Notes under the pieces: model-generated
Databases searched by the model: none
Told to the model about the DNA's origin: nothing
What the model saw: only the letters and a program-made list of their open reading frames with translations
DNA from: Chloroflexota bacterium
Lineage (GTDB): Bacteria; Chloroflexota; Dehalococcoidia; UBA3495
Direction of reading: 5' to 3'
Length of the DNA: 16,174 bases
NCBI GenBank assembly: GCA_022571575.1
Contig: JACZXN010000008.1
Span: 1 to 16,174, forward strand
Translations under genes and position numbers: made by a program
Shown: positions 7,003 to 14,215 of the stretch, in pieces
Layout of the letters: each line of letters opens with the position of its first letter
Position numbering within the stretch: the stretch's first letter is position 1

Positions 7003-9284
7003 TTGTGGTCTCCGGCCACCACTATTTGAGATCCGCCTCTGCCGCCGCCTCCACCGAAACTGCGGAATTGACGGAAGGCGCCGAATCGATCGGTCGCGGT
7101 CTGGGAACTCTGCATCACCACCCGGTCGCCCTCCTGGAGTCCCGCCCGCACCTCGGTCCAGAAATCATCGCTGCTGCCCAGCACCACCGGGCGCTCCACG
7201 ATCCCCAGACCGGTCTGCACCTTGACCGTTGGGGCTTGGAAGCTGCCGAAGATGGCTTGCTGAGGGACCAATAGCACATTCAACCGCTGTTCCAATATCA
7301 GGTCGGCCACTGCGCTGAGTCCGTCCCTCAGTTGCAGGTTATCGGGGACCTGGACCCGGACCCGTACCGGATAGGTAACCACGCCCTGTTGGTTGGTGGC
7401 GGTTGAAGCAATCTCGCTCACGACCCCGGACAGGGTCTGCCCCGGCAAGGCGTCCAGCGTTACCGACGCGGTAATCCCCTCTCTCAGCAGCAGGATGTCG
7501 ATCTCGTCCACGATCCCGTCCATCTCCACCACTGACGGGTCAACCACCTCGACGATCGCGGCGTTCGCGCCCACCTGGTCGCCTTCAGACACGGACACCA
7601 GGGAGACAAACCCTTGAAACGGCGCCCTGATGAAGACGGCATCCAGTTTCTCCAGGGCCGCGGCATGGGCCGCTTGGGCTGCGGTCAGTCTCGATTCCAG
7701 AAGAGCGAGGTCCGCAACATTGGGCGACAGGAGGTCCGCAAGGTCTTGATCCGCCTGCACCAAGTTTGCCACCGCCACGTCGATCTCCCTGGAACGTAGC
7801 GCCACCGCCACGGCGTCCGGCACTGCGATCAAAATGGCAAGACCTTCGGCGCTGGGCGACAAGAGGTCCTGCAGGTCTTGATTCGCCTGCTCCAGACTTG
7901 CCGCCGCCACGTCGATCTCCTTGGAACGGAGCGCCACCGCCACGGCGTCGGGCCCGGCAATCATATCGGCCAGGTCCAGTTCTTCTTTGCCGAGTTTGGC
8001 CCACGCCTGCACGATGTCGGCCTCAAGCAGGCTGACCTGGACCGGGCCGGCCCCGCTTTCGATGGCGGAAAGGCCCAACCTCAGGGCCGACAACTCCGCC
8101 TCAGCCACCGTCGCATCCGATCCGGAGGCTAGGACCGCTTCCAACATGGTCCGGGCGTCTTCTATCTTCCCCAATTGGGTTTCCAGTGACGCCGTGACGG
8201 CGCCGGCGCCCAGGTCGGCCAGCAACGCTGCAGCCTCGGCCAGGTCCGACTCCGCCTTGTCTTTCCCCACCACCAGTTGCTCAAGAGGCACCAACTCCGC
8301 GTTGGCCAAGTCCAACTCCTTCTTTCGGCCGGTCAGCAACTCCTGGAACTGTTGAATGGGCCCCTCAAACCCCGGTAACCCGGCGGCCTGAGATTCAAGA
8401 AAGCCCTCCAACTGCAGGGCGATGTCGTCGTAGAACCTCTGCGCTTCGGTTTGGTCGATCCGCGCCCGGTCAAGTTTGACGACATTAACCGTTTCGTAAG
8501 CCTCCAGTGCATTCCGAGCGTCCACCAAAGCCGCCTCGGCGTCCACCTTATTAAGCAGCGCCTGAGCCAGGCCCTGGGAACGGATACGCCCCAACAGCCC
8601 CAGCGCTTCTTCGGCCTCTTGCACCTGCAACCTGGCGCTGGCCACAGACTGTTCTTGGGTCTTTATCTGGTCTTGAGAGAAGGGGATGCTAACTTCGACC
8701 AAAGCCTCTTTAGCGGCCTGGAGACCGAACTCGCCGCTGGCCACTTTCTGCCGGGCCTGGGCCAGATTCAGCGCCGTGGAATCGAGCAGTTCGTCCAAGG
8801 CCCCTTCCGCGGCCTGGAGATCGAACTGGGCGCCGGCCACCTTCCGCCGGGCCTGGGCCAAACTCAGCGCCGTGGGGTTGACCAGATCGTCCAGAGCCTT
8901 TTGCGCCGCTATAACGTCGACCTGGGCCTGGGCGGCCGCTTGGGCCAGATTCGCGGCGGTGGCGGCGTCCAGCTTGGCAAGTTCCTGCCCGGCCGTAACA
9001 CTTTGGCCGGACCGGACCAGCAGCCGGTCCACCGTCCCGGCCGTGCCGAAACTCATGGTCTGGCGGTTGGGGAACTCCAGACTGCCGCTGGTGGTGACCT
9101 GGCGGACCAGGTCGCCGTAGCCTATGGGAATCAATTGCTGATCCTCTTCCAGGCCGCTGGAAGAGCCACCGCTGGATAGCTCATACCCGGCGTAGGTGGC
9201 TCCGCCGGAGGCCAACAGCACCACCACCAACACCAGGGCCTGCACCGGCCGTAGTGTCTTCAAGGACGCGTAGAATCTTTTCAT
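6999..9284 (-). CDS. Long MacA/HlyD-type adaptor of the exporter
   Basis: This is a 761-residue membrane-fusion-type adaptor, about twice the length of MacA (about 370). Order: one N-terminal helix (15-33), first half of the lipoyl domain (about 78-108), a very long alpha-helical hairpin rich in Ala, Leu, Gln, Glu and Asp (about 109-548), the second lipoyl half (AVFIRAPFQGFVSLVSVSEGDQV, read in parts, 549-571), a beta-barrel (about 583-665), a membrane-proximal domain (about 670-730), and a Phe/Gly-rich C-terminus (FRSFGGGGGRGG). The hairpin carries two sets of internal duplications. ATG at 9284 is chosen because GGAG lies 11 bases upstream and the signal helix follows at once; the frame is open to 9365, but that would overlap the kinase gene. 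The start lies 7 bp after the sensor kinase stop. Confidence 0.9.
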   Translation of the reverse strand: MKRFYASLKTLRPVQALVLVVVLLASGGATYAGYELSSGGSSSGLEEDQQLIPIGYGDLVRQVTTSGSLEFPNRQTMSFGTAGTVDRLLVRSGQSVTAGQELAKLDAATAANLAQAAAQAQVDVIAAQKALDDLVNPTALSLAQARRKVAGAQFDLQAAEGALDELLDSTALNLAQARQKVASGEFGLQAAKEALVEVSIPFSQDQIKTQEQSVASARLQVQEAEEALGLLGRIRSQGLAQALLNKVDAEAALVDARNALEAYETVNVVKLDRARIDQTEAQRFYDDIALQLEGFLESQAAGLPGFEGPIQQFQELLTGRKKELDLANAELVPLEQLVVGKDKAESDLAEAAALLADLGAGAVTASLETQLGKIEDARTMLEAVLASGSDATVAEAELSALRLGLSAIESGAGPVQVSLLEADIVQAWAKLGKEELDLADMIAGPDAVAVALRSKEIDVAAASLEQANQDLQDLLSPSAEGLAILIAVPDAVAVALRSREIDVAVANLVQADQDLADLLSPNVADLALLESRLTAAQAAHAAALEKLDAVFIRAPFQGFVSLVSVSEGDQVGANAAIVEVVDPSVVEMDGIVDEIDILLLREGITASVTLDALPGQTLSGVVSEIASTATNQQGVVTYPVRVRVQVPDNLQLRDGLSAVADLILEQRLNVLLVPQQAIFGSFQAPTVKVQTGLGIVERPVVLGSSDDFWTEVRAGLQEGDRVVMQSSQTATDRFGAFRQFRSFGGGGGRGGSQIVVAGDHN
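7721..7950 (-). repeat. 132-bp tandem duplication in adaptor hairpin
   Basis: Positions 7721-7818 and 7853-7950 are near-identical with a 132-bp (44-codon) offset. They encode PDAVAVALRSKEIDVAAA and PDAVAVALRSREIDVAVA, each followed by a QDL-x-DLLSP segment. The high DNA identity suggests a recent duplication. Confidence 0.85.
8713..8895 (-). repeat. 96-bp tandem duplication in adaptor hairpin
   Basis: The block starting GCGGCCTG at 8713 recurs at 8809, offset 96 bp (32 codons). The encoded units are TALSLAQARRKVAGAQFDLQ and TALNLAQARQKVASGEFGLQ. A weaker third copy may lie at about 8905-8970. Confidence 0.75.
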
Positions 9285-9291
9285 TAAATAT

Positions 9292-10674
9292 TTACTCCAA
9301 AGCGGCCGGGCTGCTTGGCGCGGCGATGGGCAATTCGAATACGAACCGGGCGCCGGAGGGCACAACGTTCTCTACGTGGATCGTCCCGCCGTGGACTTCC
9401 ACCAACTGTCTGGCTATGGTGAGGCCCAGACCCGCTCCGCCGGTGGCCCGGGAGCGCGAGGGGTCGGCCCGGTAGAATCGGTCGAACACCCGGTCCTGGT
9501 CTTGGGGCGGGATCCCGCTTCCGGTGTCGGCCACGGCCACCCGGACCTTCCCGCCGCCGGCCGCTCCGGCGCTGAGCGTAACGCTGCCCCCCTCCGGAGT
9601 GTGAGTGATGGCGTTCTCCAATAGATTGCTGACCACCTGAGCGATGCGGGTGGCGTCCATGTCAACATCGGGCATGGCATCCTCGGTTTCCAAGCTCACT
9701 CTTATCCCCTTGGCCTCCGCCCTCGGGCGCACGGCGTCGACGCAGCCCCGGAGCACGTCCGGCATCCGGCCCGGTATGCGGTGCAACTGGAGTGCGCCGG
9801 CCTCCGCCTGGGCCACCAGCCTCAGGTCCTCGACCAGACGTCCAAGGTGTCTGACCTGCCCGTAGATGGTCTCTATGGTGTCTTCATCGGGCTGCAACAG
9901 GCCGTCTTTCACCGCTTCCAGATAGCCTTGAATGTTTGAAACCGGGGTCCGCAGTTCGTGGGCCACGTCGGCCACCAGATTACGCCGTTGCCGTTGGGCG
10001 TCCTCCAGGTTCTCCGCCATGGAATTGAACGCCAAAGCCAATTGCTGGAACTCGCCGGCGCCTTCGGCTGGGACCCTTCGGGAGAAATCTTCCGTGCCCA
10101 GGTGTTGGGCCGCTTCGGCGAGGCTCTTTATTGGGGCCAGCAGTTTTCGAGACAGGATGGAAACCAGAAAGGTGCCCAGGGCCGCCGCGGCAAGACCGGT
10201 CCAGAGCAGGGACCGGTTGACCGTGGACACCAGGCTGGCTACCGCCGGCTCGGGGATGCCTTCGGGGCCGGTGTCGGGCGCAACCGAGAAGGACCCCACC
10301 TGTTGGCCGCCCACCAGCACCGGAAACCGGCGTGACTCGTGAAGCGGGCGCTCCCGCCGCCCGCCGAAGCGTAGATGGGAGTCGCCGATCACCTCTCCGT
10401 TCAGGGCGCGGACGATGATCCTCCGTCCCGCCAGCGGGCCAGCTTGCTCCAACACCGACTGCAACTGGGCCAGGTCACGGCGGTCGGCGTAGAACCGGGA
10501 GATCACCTGCTGTACCCGGGCCGTGCGGGCGTTTTCCTGTCTCTCCTCGAACCGCTCCACTTCTTTCTCCGCGGCGTAGCCCACGTAGAAGCTGACTCCG
10601 GCCAAGGCCAGGGCCAGCACGACGGTGAATCCCAGCACCAGGCGGAACTGGAGACCGAAGAAAAACCTAGCCAT
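9292..10674 (-). CDS. HAMP-containing sensor histidine kinase
   Basis: This 460-residue BaeS/CpxA-like kinase has helix 1 (about 11-33), an extracytoplasmic sensor of about 120 residues (34-153), helix 2 (155-174), a HAMP domain (about 175-228), and a HisKA domain with VAHELRTP (237-244; phospho-acceptor His239). The ATPase domain has the N-box around Asn354, G1 DTGSGIP (383-389) and G2 GGAGLGL (412-418). It should sense an envelope signal and phosphorylate the adjacent OmpR-type regulator, whose gene overlaps its start by 8 bp (10667-10674). The exporter genes follow 7 bp downstream, so the sensor likely controls its own exporter. The sensor domain shows no family I can name. Confidence 0.93.
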   Translation of the reverse strand: MARFFFGLQFRLVLGFTVVLALALAGVSFYVGYAAEKEVERFEERQENARTARVQQVISRFYADRRDLAQLQSVLEQAGPLAGRRIIVRALNGEVIGDSHLRFGGRRERPLHESRRFPVLVGGQQVGSFSVAPDTGPEGIPEPAVASLVSTVNRSLLWTGLAAAALGTFLVSILSRKLLAPIKSLAEAAQHLGTEDFSRRVPAEGAGEFQQLALAFNSMAENLEDAQRQRRNLVADVAHELRTPVSNIQGYLEAVKDGLLQPDEDTIETIYGQVRHLGRLVEDLRLVAQAEAGALQLHRIPGRMPDVLRGCVDAVRPRAEAKGIRVSLETEDAMPDVDMDATRIAQVVSNLLENAITHTPEGGSVTLSAGAAGGGKVRVAVADTGSGIPPQDQDRVFDRFYRADPSRSRATGGAGLGLTIARQLVEVHGGTIHVENVVPSGARFVFELPIAAPSSPAALE

Positions 10675-11434
10675 TATTCAACCTGTAGCCGCTGCCGTAT
10701 ACGGTTTGGATGCGTTTGGCCGTGCCGGGGACGGCGTCGACCTTGCGGCGCAGGCTGGACATATGGGCGTCCACGGTCCGGTCAAATCCGTCGAAATCAT
10801 AGCCAAACACCCGGTCGATGATCTGTTCCCGGGTGAAGGTACGGCCCGGTTCCCGGACCAACAGGGCCAGCAGCCGGAATTCCGTGGGGGTGAGGGCGAT
10901 GGGCGTGCCCGCCACGCTGACCGTCCGCTGTCTGAGATCCACGGCAAAGGGCCCGGACTCCAACAGCACCGGCCCGGTGTCGTCCCGCTCCCGGGCGGTG
11001 CGCCGGAGAACGGCGCGTACCCTGGCAGCCAATTCCCTGGGGCTGAAGGGTTTGGTCACGTAGTCATCGGCCCCAAGGTCGAAGCCGGCCAACCGGTCGT
11101 CCTCCTCAACCATGGCGGTCAACATGACCACCGGCACCGACGACTCGGCGCGAAGGATCCGGCAGACCTCCATGCCGTCCATCCGTGGCAGCATCAGGTC
11201 CAGGACGATCAAGCTGGGCTGTTCCTTCCGGGCCAATTCAAGGCCGGCCACTCCGTCGTTGGCCGCGATCACCTCGTGCCCGTCCCGCTCCAGATAGAGC
11301 CGGACCAGTTTCACCACGTTCGGGTCGTCGTCCACCACCAGTATCTTGCTGCCTGGCTCAGGTTCATCGGCCAATGGAAATCTACTCCCTGGGCTGGTTG
11401 GAGACCGCTCTAGCTGGTTTCGGTTAGCTAACAT
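10667..11434 (-). CDS. OmpR-family response regulator
   Basis: This is a 255-residue regulator if started at ATG 11434. The receiver domain has acidic residues Asp35-Asp36-Asp37, phospho-acceptor Asp79 (VLDLMLPRMDG), Thr106 and Lys128 (TKPFSP). The C-terminal winged helix is of the OmpR type: LTPTEFRLLALLV, FTREQIIDRVFG, VDAHMSSLRRKVD, and the final YGSGYRL wing. It is the partner of the downstream kinase by overlap. The start is uncertain: the receiver core begins near residue 30, and a TTG at 11374 preceded by GGGAG would give a protein of the usual length (about 235). The long N-terminus from 11434 is polar and has no clear ribosome site. It is likely to regulate this operon and possibly the upstream secreted-protein gene. 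Confidence 0.92.
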   Translation of the reverse strand: MLANRNQLERSPTSPGSRFPLADEPEPGSKILVVDDDPNVVKLVRLYLERDGHEVIAANDGVAGLELARKEQPSLIVLDLMLPRMDGMEVCRILRAESSVPVVMLTAMVEEDDRLAGFDLGADDYVTKPFSPRELAARVRAVLRRTARERDDTGPVLLESGPFAVDLRQRTVSVAGTPIALTPTEFRLLALLVREPGRTFTREQIIDRVFGYDFDGFDRTVDAHMSSLRRKVDAVPGTAKRIQTVYGSGYRLNNG

Positions 11435-11451
11435 ATATCATAATCGAGCAG

Positions 11452-11484
11452 GGGGAGCGGCAGGTTTTCGACCTGCCGCTCCCC
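11452..11484 (-). terminator. Perfect 14-bp hairpin between secreted-protein and regulator genes
   Basis: GGGGAGCGGCAGGT (11452-11465) pairs perfectly with 11471-11484 across a 5-base loop. It lies 52 bp after the stop of the DUF2680-like gene and 18 bp before the regulator ATG. Neither strand has a T-tract after it, so it may be a partial terminator, an RNA stabiliser or a processing site rather than a standard intrinsic terminator. Confidence 0.5.
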
Positions 11485-11535
11485 GGTGGGTTATTGGGCG
11501 GTTAAGCTTGCCGGAATCTTCGGAACCACCATTCC

Positions 11536-12147
11536 TCAGTAGGAGGCGCCGCTGCCTTCCGGAACATCACCACCCGGTCCGGAGAATCCCAGGCCGTTGG
11601 AGCGCTGGCCAAACGCGGAGCGCAGATCACCCCAGCCGGGGAAGTCCCCACCATCGGGAAGCTGCCTCAGGCTGGACGACTGCCCGCCGTCGGGACGTTG
11701 GCCCCGGCCGGGGAAGTCCTGACCGCCAAAGTGCTGTCCTCTGAACTCGCGTCCGCCGAAGCGCTGGCTCGGACCGCCGTCCTCACCTTCGCCGCCGCCA
11801 CCAAACCCGAACAGCCGGTGGCCGTTGCGGTGCAGGTTCGGCCCGTCCGGGCGCGCCTCGTACCACTCCAGATAGGCGTCAGCCTGCTCCTGGGTCAGCC
11901 TCCCCGCCTCCACCATGTGGTCCAGCCGGTGCTGGAGGCGATCGGAGCGGACCTCCTGAATAGCCCCCTCCAAAGCGTCCTGAACGGTCTGCTGGTCCAG
12001 TCCCAGGGTCTCGGCCACTTTGGCGGCCACCTTCCCCTTGGGGGATTCTTCTTCCCCATCTCCGTTGTGGGCCAGGACCGAGGCGCCCGTCAGCCCAGCC
12101 GCCAGGATTCCCGTAACCAGGGGTATCATCAACCATTTGCGTTTCAT
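11536..12147 (-). CDS. Secreted DUF2680-like protein with Phe/Gly-rich tail
   Basis: This 203-residue exported protein has a basic start (MKRKW), a hydrophobic core (7-24) and likely cleavage after VLA (residue 26). The mature N-terminal part (about 38-98) is helical. Its pattern VAETLGLDQQTVQDAL, then LDHMVEAGRLTQEQADAYLEWYEARPD (read in parts), resembles the DUF2680/YckD type. From residue 113 the chain is low-complexity, rich in Gly, Phe, Arg and Gln (FGFGGGG, RFGGREFRGQHFGGQDF). No enzymatic motif is seen. ATG 12147 is preceded by AGGAGA with seven bases between, which decides against the longer frame to 12198. It is encoded just upstream of the regulator and kinase, so it could be a secreted partner or regulator of the sensor; that is inference. 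Confidence 0.8.
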   Translation of the reverse strand: MKRKWLMIPLVTGILAAGLTGASVLAHNGDGEEESPKGKVAAKVAETLGLDQQTVQDALEGAIQEVRSDRLQHRLDHMVEAGRLTQEQADAYLEWYEARPDGPNLHRNGHRLFGFGGGGEGEDGGPSQRFGGREFRGQHFGGQDFPGRGQRPDGGQSSSLRQLPDGGDFPGWGDLRSAFGQRSNGLGFSGPGGDVPEGSGASY

Positions 12148-12510
12148 CTCTCGATCTCCTAAAGGTCTTGCTGGTTTCCATGCGCCGCGACGTTGCATGT
12201 TTCCAATGTACCGTCAAACTTTTAAGGAAATTTGAAGGTCTCAACGTGTCCGAGGCGTTTCCAGTTCGACCGAACCCCGCCAAAGCGGTCGGGAACCTTT
12301 GACCAGGGCGTGGAGTTCTGTTTCATGAGCGCGGTGGCGCGGCGGGGAGGTCTGCCGGTTGAGCGCCGGACCGTTTCGCGCCCGGAAACCAGATGCCTTA
12401 TCCGATATGGTTGCCGGGAGTATTCCGCTGGGGTTCCCAGACCGCAACCGCCGGAACCGGCGGATGCCAGCCCTCTTGAGAAAGACCAGAAAAGCCCGGA
12501 AAGATTCAGC
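12148..12510. other. Intergenic stretch upstream of the secreted-protein gene
   Basis: The 363 bp between the secreted-protein start and the terminator of the receiver gene hold no convincing gene. Open frames on both strands here lack ribosome sites and family resemblance. An AT-rich patch at about 12208-12235 is the best place for the - strand promoter of the exporter unit, but I cannot define -35/-10 boxes. Confidence 0.4.
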
Positions 12511-12545
12511 AAAGAAAAGACCGCCGTTGGGGGTCAACGACGGTC
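12511..12545 (-). terminator. Intrinsic terminator of the stand-alone receiver gene
   Basis: On the - strand, GACCGTCGTTG pairs with CAACGGCGGTC (11 positions, one mismatch; 12535-12545 with 12519-12529) across a 5-base loop and runs into TTTTCTTT (12511-12518). It lies 26 bp after the receiver gene stop. Stem plus T-run is a standard Rho-independent terminator. Confidence 0.8.
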
Positions 12546-12571
12546 GGGAGCCGCGCTTGGGGGCCGGCAAC

Positions 12572-13150
12572 TCAGGAAGCGCCGGGGGGGTTACGGCGCT
12601 GCTTGGGAAGATCAACTCCGTCCTGGGGAATCGCTTTGACCTCCGGCAATTCCACGAACATCCGGTTGAGGGCCCGGACCTCACGCACCTTGTTCTCAAG
12701 GGCTTTGGACTGGTGCACCAACAATTCCTCCAGGTGCCGATGGTGGCTGGAGCTCTCCAGATCCTCGCTTTGCTTCTCCAGAGCTTCGTTGACGGCATCG
12801 ATGAGTCTGGCCTTGCTAACCGGCTTGACCAGGTAATCAAGAGCCCCTTCTTTGACCTGGGAAATGGCGACCTCCATCCGGTCCACTGCTGTCACGAACA
12901 GGACGGCGATCCAGGGATACTTTCCCTTCATCTGCTGGAATAGCTCCAGCCCCGACATCCCCGGCATCAGGACATCGATAACGGCCAAATCGATGGCTTC
13001 AGAGGCAAGCACTTCCAGAGCTGCCTGCCCGCTGGAGGCGGTGAAACAGATGAATCCGGCGTCTTCCAGATTCTCCTGGTGGAGGTCTAGGAGGCCTTCT
13101 TCGTCGTCAACGACTAAGATCTGGTGATTCCTGTTCCCTGTTCTCGTCAT
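12572..13150 (-). CDS. Stand-alone response-regulator receiver protein with helical tail
   Basis: This 192-residue protein has a complete receiver domain (about 9-126) and no DNA-binding or enzymatic output domain. Phosphorylation residues are present: Asp15-Asp16, Asp59 (VIDVLMPGMSG), Thr87 and Lys109 (YLVKPVSK). From about 120 to 170 the sequence (ALEKQSEDLESSSHHRHLEEL, then HQSKALENKVREVRALNRMF) is predicted to be a long helix or coiled coil, which could mediate dimerisation or docking; the last 25 residues are irregular. Similar receivers precede HD-GYP or PAS outputs in other bacteria, but here a stop and a clear terminator follow. It lies close to a divergent regulator and its sensor kinase, so it may act as a phosphate relay or sink in that pathway. 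The ribosome site is weak. Confidence 0.87.
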   Translation of the reverse strand: MTRTGNRNHQILVVDDEEGLLDLHQENLEDAGFICFTASSGQAALEVLASEAIDLAVIDVLMPGMSGLELFQQMKGKYPWIAVLFVTAVDRMEVAISQVKEGALDYLVKPVSKARLIDAVNEALEKQSEDLESSSHHRHLEELLVHQSKALENKVREVRALNRMFVELPEVKAIPQDGVDLPKQRRNPPGAS

Positions 13151-13352
13151 CGTAAGTCAGGGTTTCCCAGCATCGCAAATTGCTCGTATCTCGAACGGAG
13201 AGAGATTGATATGCCTTCGGCAAATCTATAACGTTAAATTTAGATTGACGGTAACCATTCGGCGGCGATGGCAGCGAATATACCCGTCCAAATATCTTCC
13301 CGCATCAATCTGTTAATTTCAAATGTGGGCGGACCGGACCTAGGCCTGGAAC

Positions 13353-13373
13353 CGGGCTGGTCAGCCCGTTTTT
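13353..13373 (+). terminator. Terminator-like hairpin in the leader of the + strand regulator
   Basis: CGGGCT (13353-13358) pairs with AGCCCG (13363-13368) across GGTC and is followed by TTTTT (13369-13373). This is a compact intrinsic-terminator shape on the + strand, 131 bp upstream of the regulator start, with no + strand gene before it. Confidence 0.5.
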
Positions 13374-13492
13374 CGCCCTTGGCATGATCCAAAGGGATGA
13401 AATTAGGTCCCAATGCACGATGTTTATTTAACCTGGAATATTTTTTGACGGGCCGATCATCCTATTCATGATGCCCGATGGGCTTCAAGCCC

Positions 13493-13499
13493 GGAGGTG
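13493..13499 (+). promoter_or_regulatory. Shine-Dalgarno site deciding the regulator start
   Basis: GGAGGTG ends five bases before the ATG at 13505, favouring this start over the in-frame ATG at 13478. Confidence 0.75.
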
Positions 13500-13504
13500 G
13501 GTTA

Positions 13505-14215
13505 ATGGACTTGCCGCAGTCCAAAATACTGGTGGTTGACGACGAACCGGAGATGCTTTCGCTCCTCATGGAATGGCTGGAGGAGGACGGGCACGATGTG
13601 ACGACCGCCACCAATGGGTGGGATGCCCTCGAGATCTTCGTGGACCGGAAACCAGCTCTCACGATCACCGATCTACGCATGTCCGGAATGGACGGGTTTC
13701 AGTTGATCCGCCGCATCAGGGAGATTTCGGACACCCATGTGATGGCCCTGACCGCCATGGGCAGTGAAGAGCACACCGTCCGGGGATTCGAGATGGGCGC
13801 CGATGAATATCTGGTGAAGCCGGTATCCAAGAGGGTGTTTCTGGCCCGTGTGAGATCGATTCTGCGGAGAGCGGTCCCAGACGCGGAATTGGCCTTGGGG
13901 TATCAAGACAGTATCCTCTCGTTGAACTTCCTCTCCCACGAGACTCAGGTGCGCGGAGAAACCCTCCACCTGCGTCCCACCGAATTCAGGCTGCTGGCGT
14001 ACATGGTTCAGAACTCCAACCGGGTCTTGAACCATCAGGAATTGCTGGACCAAGTTTGGGGGGAGCAGATGGGCTCGCTGGACAGCCTTAAGTGGTACAT
14101 CTCCGCCCTGAGAGACAAGATCGAAGACGACCCGCGCAATCCCAAGGTCATCGTCACCTTTTCGCGGGTAGGCTACCGGTACTCTCCCCCGCCCGATCAC
14201 TCCCAAACGGGCTAA
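13505..14215 (+). CDS. OmpR-family response regulator
   Basis: This 236-residue DNA-binding regulator has a receiver domain (about 6-122) with Asp12-Asp13, phospho-acceptor Asp56 (TITDLRMSGMDG), Thr83 and Lys105 (YLVKPVSK). A linker leads to an OmpR/PhoB winged helix (about 135-230): LRPTEFRLLAYMVQ, VLNHQELLDQVWG, LKWYISALRDKI, and the terminal VTFSRVGYRY wing. The wing is followed by a short tail, PPPDHSQTG. The convergent sensor kinase gene overlaps its last 62 bp, which makes that kinase the likely partner. The receiver is similar in its YLVKPVSK segment to the divergently encoded stand-alone receiver. Its targets are unknown, but the divergent region just upstream is an obvious candidate. 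Confidence 0.93.
   Translation: MDLPQSKILVVDDEPEMLSLLMEWLEEDGHDVTTATNGWDALEIFVDRKPALTITDLRMSGMDGFQLIRRIREISDTHVMALTAMGSEEHTVRGFEMGADEYLVKPVSKRVFLARVRSILRRAVPDAELALGYQDSILSLNFLSHETQVRGETLHLRPTEFRLLAYMVQNSNRVLNHQELLDQVWGEQMGSLDSLKWYISALRDKIEDDPRNPKVIVTFSRVGYRYSPPPDHSQTG

Larger units (their letters stand above)
13151..13504. other. Divergent regulatory region between two response-regulator genes
   Basis: The 354 bp are clearly more AT-rich than their surroundings at about 13190-13320 and 13395-13445, as expected of promoters. A weak - strand candidate is TTACCG (13249-13254) and TATAGA (13225-13230) with an 18-base spacer, reading toward the stand-alone receiver. TTGACG at 13445-13450 could be a + strand -35 box, but no good -10 follows at 17 bases. 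A hairpin with a T-run is listed separately. Confidence 0.45.

Noticed and set aside
7721..8895. Direct repeats considered as a CRISPR or mobile-element signal
   Set aside because: Units are in-frame multiples of three within one gene, contiguous without variable spacers, and encode coiled-coil repeats.
8451..9179. 242-residue + strand frame antisense to the adaptor
   Set aside because: The adaptor on the other strand has clear domains. This frame is the mirror of its repeats.
10625..11413. 262-residue + strand frame antisense to the regulator
   Set aside because: The - strand encodes a textbook OmpR-family regulator over the same bases.
12232..12943. Open frames on both strands between the secreted-protein and receiver genes
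   Set aside because: They cross the intrinsic terminator and the receiver gene, lack ribosome sites and show no domain.
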